DNA of 64,000 nt from Cytophagaceae bacterium (GCA_027490155.1 JAIXYP010000035.1:51141-115140); one strand, 5' to 3'. Positions 36,423-46,035 are shown, numbered from the stretch's first letter. Notes: generated from the letters alone by a model not told the origin. Program-made: numbers and translations.

Positions 36423-38093
36423 CTATTTACTAGGTGGTAGAAGTGTAAAGCTACCGCCGATCATGAACAAGATGCCTCGAGTTGGGTAGTACAAATATCT
36501 TTGATTTTGCTGATTGAGCAGGTTGTCAAGGTCTGCGAAGGCCGTGAACTTCTGGTTGATGATGTACTGGGCCCTTAGGCCCAAATTAAGCATGCCGGGC
36601 ACTCTAACTTCCCCTGCATTGAATGCGGCTGGCGCCAGCATATCACCTTGATAGTTAACTCTGGCGCTGGTTTGCCACTCAGGAGTGACTTTGTAAGCAA
36701 AACTTCCTCCTAGCTTAAATGCTGGCAGGTGCCAAGGTTTGGCCACCTCTCCCATTTTGTAGTTATTGAACTCAGCCGTTAGTTGACCATCGGCCTTGTC
36801 GGAGAACTTGTAACTGGCAGCAGCTATAATTTGCAGCTGATTAACCGTCCCACGATCATACAGAATGCCAAACCGACTACTGTCTTGGACTTGGTTGTAG
36901 TATAACGGGAGATTCTGTAGTTGACGGTAGGCTACCCTAGCCTTGATGTTAAGTGCTTTGGTCGGTGCGATGTCAAGTCCTCCGTAAACATCGAGCTTGC
37001 GGTTGGTGTGGGCAAGTGCAACATTGGGTGCCAACCAAGGATTGATAGCGACTTGTTGCTGTAGAGTCTGTTTGTCAAGATCGCCAGTGATGCCAGCTTC
37101 AAGACTAAGTACCTTCGGGATGAGGACCAAGTTAGCCTTGATATTAGGATAAAGATGAAACCTTGGGGCGTTGCTAAAGGTATCGTTGTCGAGCGCTAGG
37201 CCAAAGCCAAGCTCGATGCTTAGATCCCCCATCTGACGGAAGTAGGTTGGGCGGAGCCATAGCGCGCTACGGGCCTGATCGCTGCTATCTGTGCGGCGGC
37301 TGTTGAAAAGCAATACTGTCGTCTTGATACCACTAATGCTGTCAAGGTCATATCCTAGATTTGTATGAAAATCTAGCATATATTCTTTAGCCCTATAAGC
37401 GTCGTTCATGTTGCTAAAGTTAACGCCAGCTGCCCAGCTAAAGGGACCTGTCTTGAGGTTCTGGCTGAAATTAACTTGGGCCTTGATGAACTGAAAGAAC
37501 TGCCTGACTGAGTCTTCGCCTCTTTCGGTCGCTTTCGGCAGACCATAGAAGTTGTAACCATCCCGACGATACTCCAGCGCCCCATCTATGATTACAGGGT
37601 CCGAATAGTAGGTGGTGTATCCTCTTAGGAAATTTTCGTTATAACCTGATGCAACCTTGCGCTCTGGACCTTGGAACAAAGCATAATGTTTGCCATGAAG
37701 CCCCCAAGAGATGTTTTTCTTTACAGAGCTACGATACATCAGTTCGGCATAGGTCGCAACGGGTAGGCCAAAACCAGCACGAAGGTGCAATGCAGGATAG
37801 GTTGGTATGGTCTCACCCTTCATGGTCAAAACCTTTATTTTGGGCTCCGACTCGGGTAGTTTGACGTTGTACTCGACGTAATTGTACTTCTGCTTAGGTA
37901 CGACCACTGGCTTAACAGGCAGAGGCACTCTTGTAGGATCAGGCAGGATCTCTGGTAATGTGATCGTCCGGCTTTTGTCGATCGTAATCTGGAGGTCCTC
38001 AATCTCACCACCTGAGGTCTGGGCCTGCACGATGGTCGTGAGCCCAACCAAGGCTGTGGCAGCAAAAAGGATGCGGGAGCAAAGAGAGGTCAT
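36423..38093 (-). CDS. Outer-membrane beta-barrel protein (TonB-receptor-like barrel without plug)
   Basis: 556 residues from ATG 38093, which starts a good signal peptide (MTSLCSRILFAATALVGL...VQAQ); the frame's upstream extension to 38216 is discarded. After a ~70-residue Pro/Lys-rich periplasmic segment, alternating aromatic strands continue to the end, with FADLDNLLNQQNQRYLYYPTRGILFMIGGSF resembling the last strands of TonB-dependent receptors. No plug domain or TonB box is visible, so it is unlikely to be an active TonB transporter. Upstream neighbour in an apparent operon with the HU-SPOR gene 98 bp downstream. Confidence 0.8.
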   Translation of the reverse strand: MTSLCSRILFAATALVGLTTIVQAQTSGGEIEDLQITIDKSRTITLPEILPDPTRVPLPVKPVVVPKQKYNYVEYNVKLPESEPKIKVLTMKGETIPTYPALHLRAGFGLPVATYAELMYRSSVKKNISWGLHGKHYALFQGPERKVASGYNENFLRGYTTYYSDPVIIDGALEYRRDGYNFYGLPKATERGEDSVRQFFQFIKAQVNFSQNLKTGPFSWAAGVNFSNMNDAYRAKEYMLDFHTNLGYDLDSISGIKTTVLLFNSRRTDSSDQARSALWLRPTYFRQMGDLSIELGFGLALDNDTFSNAPRFHLYPNIKANLVLIPKVLSLEAGITGDLDKQTLQQQVAINPWLAPNVALAHTNRKLDVYGGLDIAPTKALNIKARVAYRQLQNLPLYYNQVQDSSRFGILYDRGTVNQLQIIAAASYKFSDKADGQLTAEFNNYKMGEVAKPWHLPAFKLGGSFAYKVTPEWQTSARVNYQGDMLAPAAFNAGEVRVPGMLNLGLRAQYIINQKFTAFADLDNLLNQQNQRYLYYPTRGILFMIGGSFTLLPPSK

Positions 38094-38313
38094 GTACCTA
38101 TTATACGGTGGGGTCAACACAACGTTTTCTAAGACCATATTTTTCGAAACGCTGACTAAGCGAAACGTTTGATTGTCTCTTGGTGTGCGTGTAGAGTGAC
38201 TTTTAGCGGGGTCCAAAGGAGGTCTACTGGGTCACTTTTACCTGACAAACATAACAGAAAATCGTCGGAATGGCTGCAAACCCACCAAACAACTCGCTGA
38301 GTCAGGACGGCCT

Positions 38314-38349
38314 AAAAAAACGCAGGCTGGGACCAAGGGTTCCAGCCTG
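38314..38349 (-). terminator. Minus-strand intrinsic terminator with no intact parent gene
   Basis: On the minus strand CAGGCTGG (38349-38342) pairs with CCAGCCTG (38330-38323), followed by CG and seven T (38320-38314). Only a decayed reading frame precedes it. Confidence 0.75.
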
Positions 38350-38362
38350 AAGCACTTTACAA

Positions 38363-38491
38363 TTATATCTCCACTTCTTTGATCTTAAACCTAGCTTGTT
38401 GGACAAGTAAGGTAATAATATCGTAGCCAGAGCGTTGATTTATTCCCGAAGAAATAAGCCACCTCTTAGCTGCATCAAACTTAAGCCCTGC
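38363..38491 (-). pseudogene. C-terminal coding remnant (unassigned)
   Basis: A 42-codon stretch that reads like protein (FDAAKRWLISSGINQRSGYD, then IITLLVQQARFKIKEVEI) ends in TAA 13 bp before a strong terminator, but has no start codon and is preceded in frame by TAG (38492-38494). Upstream of that TAG the same frame continues for about 30 codons (ILGFVAKSNLSVSSVYLDVE) before another stop. This suggests a gene inactivated by nonsense changes or truncation that still keeps its terminator. Family not recognised; chance ORF cannot be ruled out. Confidence 0.35.
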
Positions 38492-38779
38492 CTAAATAGT
38501 GCAGGCATGCATTTCGACGTCTAGGTAAACTGAACTGACAGACAGATTGCTTTTGGCGACAAAGCCAAGGATAGAGGTATTGGCCTAGACCAAATCACTA
38601 ATAATTGTTCTGTTGTGATATCAACTGACTAAACAGGACAAACAAGTAGGTATTGGCCTTGTTCTTCGGGTTTTGTGCCAAGTTGGGTGCTAACTTGCGC
38701 CTTCGTTACCTTTACTAAGATAAATTCTAGCCACGTCTTTAATAAGGCGTAGGCCTGTACTCTACAAAAGCCAATAGCC

Positions 38780-41416
38780 ATGACAGCGGCCGAAATCAGA
38801 AAGCAATATCTCGACTTTTTTGCCTCCAAAGGACACCAGATCGTTCAGAGTGCTCCTTTGGTAATCAAGAACGACCCTACCTTGATGTTTACGAATGCGG
38901 GGATGAATCAGTTTAAAGACTACTTTCTCGGCAACAAGCAGGCTCCATCCGCACGTGTAGCTGATACACAAAAATGCCTTAGGGTCAGTGGCAAACATAA
39001 TGACCTTGAGGAGGTAGGCATGGATACCTACCACCATACCATGTTCGAGATGCTGGGCAACTGGTCATTTGGCGACTATTTCAAAAAAGAGGCGCTTGAG
39101 TGGAGTTGGGAACTTTTGACCGAAGTTTACAAATTGCCAAAGGACAGACTATATGTATCTGTTTTTGGTGGTGACCCTAAGGAAAACCTAGCTGTTGACG
39201 AAGAGGCTAAGGCAATCTGGATAAAGATGGTGCCCGAAAACCACATATTGCTAGGTAGCAAAAAGGATAATTTTTGGGAAATGGGCGACACTGGCCCATG
39301 TGGACCTTGCAGCGAAATCCATATCGACCTAAGGCCACAACACGAGGTGGATGCTATCCCAGGCCGTGACCTGGTCAATAACGACCACCCACAGGTAGTT
39401 GAGATCTGGAACAATGTCTTCATGGAGTTCAACCGCTTGTCAGACGGATCTTTGCAGAAACTACCAGCCCAACACGTGGATACCGGAATGGGTTTCGAAC
39501 GGCTTTGCATGGCCGTGCAGGGCAAGATGAGCAATTATGACACTGACGTTTTCCAGCCTACGATACAGTTTATTTCGGCTGCGAGTGGCTATGCTTATAC
39601 TGGTAGCATGTCCAAAACGGATATCGCGATGCGTGTCTTGGCCGACCATATCCGTGCCATTGCCTTCACAATTGCAGATGGGCAACTCCCGAGCAACAAC
39701 AAGGCAGGTTATGTCATCCGGAGGATTTTGCGCCGAGCAGTACGCTATTACTTCAATTTTTTGGGCTTTAAAGAACCTTTCCTGTACAAATTGGTCCCAG
39801 GTTTGGCTCAGCAATTCGCTGATGTTTTCCCTGAGCTTGTAGCCCAGCAGGACTTCGTTAGTAGGGTGATTGAGGAAGAAGAAATTGCCTTCTTACGGAC
39901 ATTGGAGACTGGCCTCAAACGCCTAAGTGCCTTGATGGAGCAAGAGGCAGAAACCAAACTATTGCCTGGCCCAAGTGCCTTTGAGCTTTTTGACACCTTT
40001 GGTTTTCCGCTCGATCTTACCTCTTTAATTGCCCGCGAAAATGGCTACGGAGTCGACGAGGAAGGATTCAAAGTCAGCATGCAAGCCCAGAAGGATCGCA
40101 GCCGTGCAGCTACAGCTACCGAAACTGGTGACTGGGTCTATCTGGCCCCAGCAGTTAGCAACTTGTTTGTCGGTTATGACAAGCTCAACTGCTCAGCAAC
40201 TGTGGTGCGTTACCGTAAGGTGCAGGCCAAAGGCAAGTCCTTGTATCAATTAGTGCTGGATCAGACACCATTCTATGGCGAAAGCGGTGGTCAGGTTGGT
40301 GACACTGGTGAGCTAAGACTCGCAAGTGGGCAGGTGATCAAGATCATTGATACCAAACGCGAAAACGACCTTATCATCCACCTTACCGACAGTGACTTAG
40401 TACCACAGCTTAATTCAGAGGAAAACGAAGTGGAAGCCTTGGTTGCTGCTACTTCCCGCCAGGCAACCAGCAGCAACCATAGTGCTACACACCTTTTGCA
40501 TGCCGCTCTTAAGCAGGTACTAGGTAGCCACGTGAACCAAAAGGGATCATTGGTTAGCCCAGAGGTTTTGCGCTTTGACTTCTCGCATTTCACGAAAGTG
40601 GAAGCGGACGAAATCAAACAAATTGAGACCATTGTGAACCAGAAGGTTCGCCAAAATATCGCCCTCGACGAGCAACGTAATGTAGCCATCCAAGACGCTA
40701 TCGATGCCGGGGCTACTGCCCTCTTTGGCGAAAAGTATGGCGATAAAGTCCGGGTCATCACCTTTGAGCGCGGATTCAGCACCGAGCTTTGTGGTGGTAC
40801 CCATGTCAGCAGCACTGGGGCCATTGGTCTAGTCAAGGTGGTGGCCGAAAGCTCAGTGGCAGCTGGCGTTAGACGGATAGAGGCCCTTTCTGGCGCCGAG
40901 GCTCTAGCCTATCTAAACCGTCAGAATGATGCCTTAGCCGAAGTTAAAAACTTGTTAAAAACCAACAATGACCCCATTAAGGCACTCGAAGGTCTCATAG
41001 CAGAGCGTGCAAATCTAGCTTCGGAGTTAGAGTCACTTAGGCATGAGAAGCTAATCCAGCTCAAACAATCCCTCAAAGGTCAGTTTGTGCCAAAAGGTTC
41101 AATCAACACACTTGTTGCCGAAGTATCTGTCCCTAGCGCCGATGCACTTAAACAACTCTGTTTTGATCTTAGGGCCGAAGTAGGTCAGGTTTATATAGTA
41201 CTAGCTGCTACCATCAATGACAAACCAAACCTTGCGGTAATGTTGTCTGACGAGGTAATGAGTAGTGCTAGTCTAGATGCTACCAAGTTGGTCAGGACCC
41301 TTGCTGCTCCCATAAAAGGCGGCGGTGGTGGTCAGCCTTTCTTTGCAACTGCTGGTGGCAAAGAAAGTGGCGGTATCGCCGAAGCCCTACGCTTGGCTAA
41401 AGAAGTCTTGGTCTAG
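38780..41416 (+). CDS. alaS: Alanyl-tRNA synthetase
   Basis: 878 residues, full length. Class II synthetase core starts MTAAEIRKQYLDFFASKGH with FTNAGMNQFKDYFLG and GDTGPCGPCSEIH. The editing domain has the zinc ligands HSATHLLHAAL (HxxxH) and CGGTHVSSTGAIG, and the C-terminal domain ends GGGGGQPFFATAGG. It charges tRNA-Ala and clears misacylated Ser/Gly. ftsX follows 46 bp later on the same strand. Confidence 0.98.
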   Translation: MTAAEIRKQYLDFFASKGHQIVQSAPLVIKNDPTLMFTNAGMNQFKDYFLGNKQAPSARVADTQKCLRVSGKHNDLEEVGMDTYHHTMFEMLGNWSFGDYFKKEALEWSWELLTEVYKLPKDRLYVSVFGGDPKENLAVDEEAKAIWIKMVPENHILLGSKKDNFWEMGDTGPCGPCSEIHIDLRPQHEVDAIPGRDLVNNDHPQVVEIWNNVFMEFNRLSDGSLQKLPAQHVDTGMGFERLCMAVQGKMSNYDTDVFQPTIQFISAASGYAYTGSMSKTDIAMRVLADHIRAIAFTIADGQLPSNNKAGYVIRRILRRAVRYYFNFLGFKEPFLYKLVPGLAQQFADVFPELVAQQDFVSRVIEEEEIAFLRTLETGLKRLSALMEQEAETKLLPGPSAFELFDTFGFPLDLTSLIARENGYGVDEEGFKVSMQAQKDRSRAATATETGDWVYLAPAVSNLFVGYDKLNCSATVVRYRKVQAKGKSLYQLVLDQTPFYGESGGQVGDTGELRLASGQVIKIIDTKRENDLIIHLTDSDLVPQLNSEENEVEALVAATSRQATSSNHSATHLLHAALKQVLGSHVNQKGSLVSPEVLRFDFSHFTKVEADEIKQIETIVNQKVRQNIALDEQRNVAIQDAIDAGATALFGEKYGDKVRVITFERGFSTELCGGTHVSSTGAIGLVKVVAESSVAAGVRRIEALSGAEALAYLNRQNDALAEVKNLLKTNNDPIKALEGLIAERANLASELESLRHEKLIQLKQSLKGQFVPKGSINTLVAEVSVPSADALKQLCFDLRAEVGQVYIVLAATINDKPNLAVMLSDEVMSSASLDATKLVRTLAAPIKGGGGGQPFFATAGGKESGGIAEALRLAKEVLV

Positions 41417-41462
41417 ACCACCAGGTTTTGTCTATTGTTTAGTTTTAACCGCGATTGAGCAC

Positions 41463-42365
41463 ATGGCCCAAACACAGAAGCAGGTAAGTAAAAAGACAGT
41501 AGGTAGCTATCCTTTTTTTTCCGTAGTGATCAGCTTGGTGTTGGCCTTGTTTATAATAGGGCTTTTAGTACTTACTGCACGCCAGAGCCAACGGTTATTG
41601 TCGGCCATCAAGTCTAGGTTTCAGCTACAGGTGGTTCTAGACCAGAATGTTAGCCCTGCAGCAACAGATAGCTTAAAATCAGTCTTGGCGTCCAAGCCCT
41701 GGATAGGACGGACGACAGAAAGCAACCAACCAGCAGTACGCTTCATAAGTAAAGAGGCAGCTGCCAAGATATTCATCGAGGAAACTGGCGAAGACTTTGC
41801 TGGCTTGTTAGACGACAATCCGCTACATGATGCCTTTGAGGTTCGGCTCAGTCCCAACCACACGGACAAATTAGCAGTCGAGGAAATCAGCAAAGGGCTG
41901 ATGGGACTCCCCCATGTCAAAGAGGTGGTCTATCAAGCAGATCTTTTGGCACTTATAAATAGCAACCTGACCAAAATTGGCTTAGTGCTGGCTGGACTTA
42001 TGTTCGTGTTGGTGATCGGAGTGGCATTGTTGATCAACAATACAATCCGGCTGGCAATGTTTAGCCAGCGTTTTTTGATCAGGAGTATGCAACTTGTAGG
42101 AGCCACTGGATGGTTCATAATTAAGCCCTTTGTGTGGCGGGCCTTGGTCCAGAGCACGATTGCGTCCGTCATAGCTTGGCTTTTACTTAGTTTATTGTTC
42201 CAGACTGGAGTAAGCCAAGTGCCAGAGCTAGCTGTATTGAGTGAGCCAACAGACCTCGCCATGGTAGGGTTAGTACAGCTAGGAGCAGGCCTAATGCTTG
42301 GGGCTGGTGGTGCATTTTGGGCCGTCAGACGCTTCCTCAATATGTCCTTGGACCAGCTGTACTAG
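41463..42365 (+). CDS. ftsX: Cell division protein FtsX (ABC-type permease subunit)
   Basis: 300 residues from ATG 41463; the open frame running back into alaS (to 41325) is not credible. Topology: N-terminal helix FFSVVISLVLALFIIGLLVL, a large extracytoplasmic domain (about residues 45-165), then three helices with ALLINNTIRLAMFSQRFLIRSMQLVGAT, the FtsX C-terminal hallmark. FtsX with FtsE regulates septal peptidoglycan hydrolysis. ftsE is not adjacent. The following genes DUF3098-uppP-truB keep the order commonly found after ftsX in Bacteroidota. Confidence 0.92.
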   Translation: MAQTQKQVSKKTVGSYPFFSVVISLVLALFIIGLLVLTARQSQRLLSAIKSRFQLQVVLDQNVSPAATDSLKSVLASKPWIGRTTESNQPAVRFISKEAAAKIFIEETGEDFAGLLDDNPLHDAFEVRLSPNHTDKLAVEEISKGLMGLPHVKEVVYQADLLALINSNLTKIGLVLAGLMFVLVIGVALLINNTIRLAMFSQRFLIRSMQLVGATGWFIIKPFVWRALVQSTIASVIAWLLLSLLFQTGVSQVPELAVLSEPTDLAMVGLVQLGAGLMLGAGGAFWAVRRFLNMSLDQLY

Positions 42366-42417
42366 CCGCTGTGCTAGTTGGAAAACCGAACTTAACATCA
42401 CTTTAGGAACGGTGACC

Positions 42418-42449
42418 TTGCAGAAGGCGGCAATGTTATGCTAGCTTTG
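42418..42449 (+). promoter_or_regulatory. Probable promoter for DUF3098-uppP-truB
   Basis: TTG (42418-42420), 21 bp spacer, TAGCTTTG (42442-42449), 26 bp before the DUF3098 start. Fits the Bacteroidota TTG...TAnnTTTG pattern. Confidence 0.55.
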
Positions 42450-42475
42450 CAGTCACAAATAAGTATTTTCAAGAC

Positions 42476-42715
42476 ATGGACTTTACAAGAGAAAACAAGA
42501 AGGCAACACATTCGCAAGGGCTTGTGTTCAACAAGGTCAACTTCGGCATTATGCTGGCAGGTGTAGCGCTTTTGGTGCTTGGCTTTGTAGTGATGTCGCT
42601 GGAGACCGCAGAATATGGCTTTGGACCATCAGGACTTACAGTAGGTCCCATACTTCTCCTTTTGGGATTTTTGGTCCAGTTTGTGGCTATCCTCTACAAG
42701 CGCAAGGAAGACTAA
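42476..42715 (+). CDS. DUF3098 family small membrane protein
   Basis: 79 residues with two hydrophobic helices (LVFNKVNFGIMLAGVALLVLGFVVM and SGLTVGPILLLLGFLVQFVAILY) joined by a short loop. NKVNFGIMLAGV...LGF is the pattern of DUF3098, a Bacteroidota family nearly always placed between ftsX and uppP. Function unknown; the context suggests an accessory role at the division or lipid-carrier recycling machinery. Confidence 0.9.
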   Translation: MDFTRENKKATHSQGLVFNKVNFGIMLAGVALLVLGFVVMSLETAEYGFGPSGLTVGPILLLLGFLVQFVAILYKRKED

Positions 42716-42950
42716 GTTTGCTACTCTGATAGTGCCGACAAGATACTAGCGATGCTAGTCTTGAAATTGGTATGAGCCTTAACTTAGCTCTGCAGACCAT
42801 TTTAAACTTGCCCGTCTGCTCAGATTTTTTTCCTCTCACCACATTAATTTCTATCCCTGCTCCTTGCATGTTGTGTTCCACAAAGTCAAGAAACCAACCT
42901 TGTAATCAAGGTTGAAGTGACAGGTGCTAGCGTCCACTCCTGATTTTGAT

Positions 42951-43733
42951 ATGAATATTTGGCAGGCCATAATCTTGGCAATCATTGAGGGCCTAACCGA
43001 ATTTTTGCCAGTGAGCAGTACTGGCCACATGGTTTTGGCAGAGGCCGTGATGGGTATCAAACCAGACGAGTTTACCAAGATGTTCACAGTTGTGCTCAAC
43101 TTCGGTGCGATTCTATCTGTACTTGTCCTTTACTTCAGGAGCTTCTTAAAGTCATTTAAATTCTATTTCCAGCTGCTAGTTGCCTTTATCCCTACTATGG
43201 TGCTGGGTTTATTGCTGGACGACTACATAGAGATGGTACTTGGTAGCCCAATTACCGTCGCCATTAACTTGGTACTCGGCGGGATCGTTCTCCTATTTGT
43301 TGACACCCAATTCCGGAACGCAAATGGCACCGAGGAGGACATTACCTACAAAAAGTCTGCAATGATTGGGTTCTTCCAGTCGCTCGCAATGTTCCCGGGT
43401 GTTTCACGCTCCGCTGCTACCATTATCGGTGGTCAATTGCAGGGTCTAAATCGGAAAACAGCTGCTGAGTTTTCATTCTTTTTGGCCGTGCCAACCATGT
43501 TTGCGGCCTCAGCCTACAAAGTCTTGAAAGGATATGAGGTCTTGACACCAGCCCATATTCCTGTGATAGTCATTGGTAATGTAGTGGCCCTAATTGTGGC
43601 CTTGCTATCGATCAAGTTTTTCATCAACTACCTGACCAAATATGGGTTCAAGATCTTTGGCTACTACCGCATCGTCCTAGGGTTAGTTTTTATTGGAGCC
43701 TACTTGTTCGGTATAGAGTTGACGATTGATTAA
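42951..43733 (+). CDS. uppP: Undecaprenyl-diphosphate phosphatase (UppP/BacA)
   Basis: 260 residues from ATG 42951 (GTG 42924 discarded). Polytopic membrane enzyme that dephosphorylates undecaprenyl pyrophosphate to recycle the peptidoglycan lipid carrier. The two signature loops are intact: [21 protein letters not shown] at the N-terminus and [20 protein letters not shown] in the second half. Between DUF3098 and this gene (about 235 bp) there is an imperfect hairpin ACTAGC-GAT-GCTAGT at 42745-42759 of unclear meaning. Confidence 0.96.
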   Translation: MNIWQAIILAIIEGLTEFLPVSSTGHMVLAEAVMGIKPDEFTKMFTVVLNFGAILSVLVLYFRSFLKSFKFYFQLLVAFIPTMVLGLLLDDYIEMVLGSPITVAINLVLGGIVLLFVDTQFRNANGTEEDITYKKSAMIGFFQSLAMFPGVSRSAATIIGGQLQGLNRKTAAEFSFFLAVPTMFAASAYKVLKGYEVLTPAHIPVIVIGNVVALIVALLSIKFFINYLTKYGFKIFGYYRIVLGLVFIGAYLFGIELTID

Positions 43734-43786
43734 GGAACATCCGTACAGGGTCAACCACCTAGGCCAAACCAAACCCAACCAAAATC

Positions 43787-44512
43787 ATGCTTGACGAAAT
43801 AGACCTCGAAGGAGGGAACATTTTCATTGTGGATAAGCCCTTAGGCTGGACCAGCTTTGATGCCGTCAAGAAGATCAGGAATGCGCTCAGGATCAAGCGG
43901 GTAGGCCATGCTGGCACGCTAGATCCTTTAGCCACGGGCATTCTGATTGTGTGTTCGGGCCGCAAAACCAAAATGGTTGATCAGTTGATGGCCTCAGTTA
44001 AGGAGTACAAGGGCACCCTCAAACTAGGCGAGACAACCCCTAGCTTCGATGCCGAAACTGACCCTGACCACTTCTACCCTACTGACCACATCCGAATGGA
44101 CGATTTGGTGCTAGCTACCAAGCAATTCATCGGGCCGATAAGCCAGATTCCACCCATCTATTCAGCAATTACAGTCAATGGTCAGCGGCTCTATAAACTA
44201 GCTCGCGAAGGATCTGACTACATCCCCGAACCGCGTCATGTCGAAATCTTTGATTTCTTAGTCACAGCAGTGCGCTTCCCGTTTCTGGACTTTACGGTGC
44301 GCTGCAGCAAGGGCACTTATATCAGGAGCCTAGCCAATGATTTTGGCAAGGCTGTTGGCAGCGGCGCTTACCTCACAGCTTTGAAACGCACAGGCAGTGG
44401 GGACTACACGATCGGGGACGCCATGAGCATGGATACTATTATTGCCCATATCAAAGTCAGCAAGGAAAAACTAGCCCGCCTACCCGCAGATGATTTGGTC
44501 CTTGAGGGCTAA
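43787..44512 (+). CDS. truB: tRNA pseudouridine(55) synthase TruB
   Basis: 241 residues, standard bacterial size without a long PUA extension. IVDKPLGWTSFDAVKKIR, VGHAGTLDPLATGILIV (catalytic Asp), QIPPIYSAITVNGQRLYKLAREG and VRCSKGTYIRSLANDFG are diagnostic. It makes pseudouridine 55 in the tRNA T-loop. 53 bp downstream of uppP, same strand. Confidence 0.96.
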   Translation: MLDEIDLEGGNIFIVDKPLGWTSFDAVKKIRNALRIKRVGHAGTLDPLATGILIVCSGRKTKMVDQLMASVKEYKGTLKLGETTPSFDAETDPDHFYPTDHIRMDDLVLATKQFIGPISQIPPIYSAITVNGQRLYKLAREGSDYIPEPRHVEIFDFLVTAVRFPFLDFTVRCSKGTYIRSLANDFGKAVGSGAYLTALKRTGSGDYTIGDAMSMDTIIAHIKVSKEKLARLPADDLVLEG

Positions 44513-44551
44513 ACATTACTTTCGGGCAGGTTGTTGTTGTTTTTGTCGCTA

Positions 44552-44586
44552 TTTGTTTTTTAGTGTGGCATATAACCCTATTTTTG
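44552..44586 (+). promoter_or_regulatory. Probable gltA promoter
   Basis: TTTG (44552-44555), 23 bp spacer, TATTTTTG (44579-44586), 42 bp before the gltA start. Confidence 0.5.
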
Positions 44587-44628
44587 CGGGCCGACTAACA
44601 AGGTCTGTATCACTGATAACCTCGAGAC

Positions 44629-45906
44629 ATGGCTAACCAAGCTACGCTGAAGTACAACGACCAATCTTACGATCTGCCTGTAGTAGAAGGCACCGAAAAT
44701 GAGCTAGCACTAGATATTAGCACCCTGCGTGATAAGTCTGGTTTCATCACACTAGACTCAGGATACAAAAACACGGGCGCTACCAAAAGTGCCATCACTT
44801 TCCTAGATGGCGAACTAGGTATCTTGCGTTATCGTGGCTACCCTATCGACCAACTAGCAGAGAAAAGCACTTTCACCGAGGTGATTTTCTTGTTGTTATA
44901 TGGAAGCCTACCGACCAGTACCGAATTATCAGCTTTCGAGGCAAAATTAGCCGACAATGTCGAGGTGCCAGCCCAGCTTGCCAAAATGCTTGAGGCATTC
45001 CCTGCTGACGCTCACCCAATGGCAGTCATTAGCAGCCTAACAACATCCCTATCTGCCTATTATGGTGCCGAAGGCGACTTTAGCAAAGAAGGTGTTGATA
45101 AAGTTGCAATCCAGCTACTAGCCAAATTGCCTACCCTAGCCTCATGGGCATTGCGTGGCTTGGCCGGCAAGCCGCTCAATGTGGCAAACTCTAGCTTAGA
45201 CTATACCAGCAACCTGCTGTCGTTGTTCTTTGCTGAGGATTCAAATTACAAGCCAGAACCTACGATTGTCCAAGCACTCAATACGCTCATGATCCTCCAT
45301 GCCGATCATGAGCAAAACTGCAGCGCTAGCACCGTCCGGATGGTTGGCAGTAGCCGTGCTAATTTGTTTGCCAGTGTTTCGGCAGGTATTTCTGCACTCT
45401 GGGGCCCTCTGCATGGTGGTGCTAACCAAGAGGTGATCGAGATGTTAGAGGCCATCAAGGCCGACGGTGGTGATACAATGAAGTACATCAACAAAGCCAA
45501 GGACAAGAATGATGGTTTCCGTCTTATGGGCTTTGGACACCGTGTCTATAAAAACTTCGACCCACGTGCCCGTATTATAAAGGCAGCGTGTGACAACATT
45601 TTGTCAAAACTAGGCGTTTCGGATCCTGTCCTAAAGATTGCTAAGGAACTAGAAGAGGCAGCCCTGAACGATCCGTACTTCGTTGAGCGCAAATTGTATC
45701 CGAACGTTGACTTCTATTCAGGCATCATCTACCGTGCACTTGGCATCCCAGTCAATATGTTCACAGTGATGTTCGCTCTTGGCCGTCTACCAGGCTGGAT
45801 CTCTCAGTGGAAAGAAATGATCGAAGGCAAAGAGCCAATCGGTCGTCCTCGTCAGGTTTATGTCGGTGCGCTTGAGCGTGACTATGTTGCTATCGGAGAC
45901 CGCTAG
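44629..45906 (+). CDS. gltA: Citrate synthase
   Basis: 425 residues, the Gram-negative long form. Condenses oxaloacetate and acetyl-CoA, first step of the TCA cycle. The N-terminal small beta domain (LKYNDQSYDLPVVEGTENE) is followed by GILRYRGYPIDQLAE, and the catalytic residues lie in ILHADHEQNCSAS (His), ALWGPLHGGANQEV, GFGHRVYKNFDPRA (His) and PNVDFYSG (Asp). A 12-bp perfect hairpin follows 40 bp after the stop. Confidence 0.97.
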   Translation: MANQATLKYNDQSYDLPVVEGTENELALDISTLRDKSGFITLDSGYKNTGATKSAITFLDGELGILRYRGYPIDQLAEKSTFTEVIFLLLYGSLPTSTELSAFEAKLADNVEVPAQLAKMLEAFPADAHPMAVISSLTTSLSAYYGAEGDFSKEGVDKVAIQLLAKLPTLASWALRGLAGKPLNVANSSLDYTSNLLSLFFAEDSNYKPEPTIVQALNTLMILHADHEQNCSASTVRMVGSSRANLFASVSAGISALWGPLHGGANQEVIEMLEAIKADGGDTMKYINKAKDKNDGFRLMGFGHRVYKNFDPRARIIKAACDNILSKLGVSDPVLKIAKELEEAALNDPYFVERKLYPNVDFYSGIIYRALGIPVNMFTVMFALGRLPGWISQWKEMIEGKEPIGRPRQVYVGALERDYVAIGDR

Positions 45907-45945
45907 TTTGTATCAGTCGCTTGTCTAACATCATACCAAATTAAG

Positions 45946-45979
45946 ATGGCCCCAATCGCATCGTTGTGATTGGGGCCAT
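45946..45979. terminator. Stem-loop between convergent gltA and aspartate kinase
   Basis: ATGGCCCCAATC (45946-45957) and GATTGGGGCCAT (45968-45979) form a perfect 12-bp stem with a 10-nt loop. There is no long T-run on either side, but its position between convergent genes argues for a bidirectional terminator. Confidence 0.65.
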
Positions 45980-46035
45980 GCTATTTAAGGACAATATTTT
46001 TGAGCCATTAATAGCTTGACGGCGCATGTCAAGAT

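Larger units (their letters stand above)
38094..38779. other. Intergenic region between the barrel gene and alaS
   Basis: 686 bp without an intact gene. It holds a minus-strand terminator (38314-38349), a short coding remnant immediately before it (38363-38491), and otherwise no recognised element. A motif CGAAACG occurs twice at about 38148-38170 upstream of the barrel gene; significance unknown. Confidence 0.6.

Noticed and set aside
41325..41462. N-terminal extension of FtsX into alaS
   Set aside because: Translation is an out-of-frame reading of the conserved alaS C-terminus; ATG 41463 precedes the first membrane helix.
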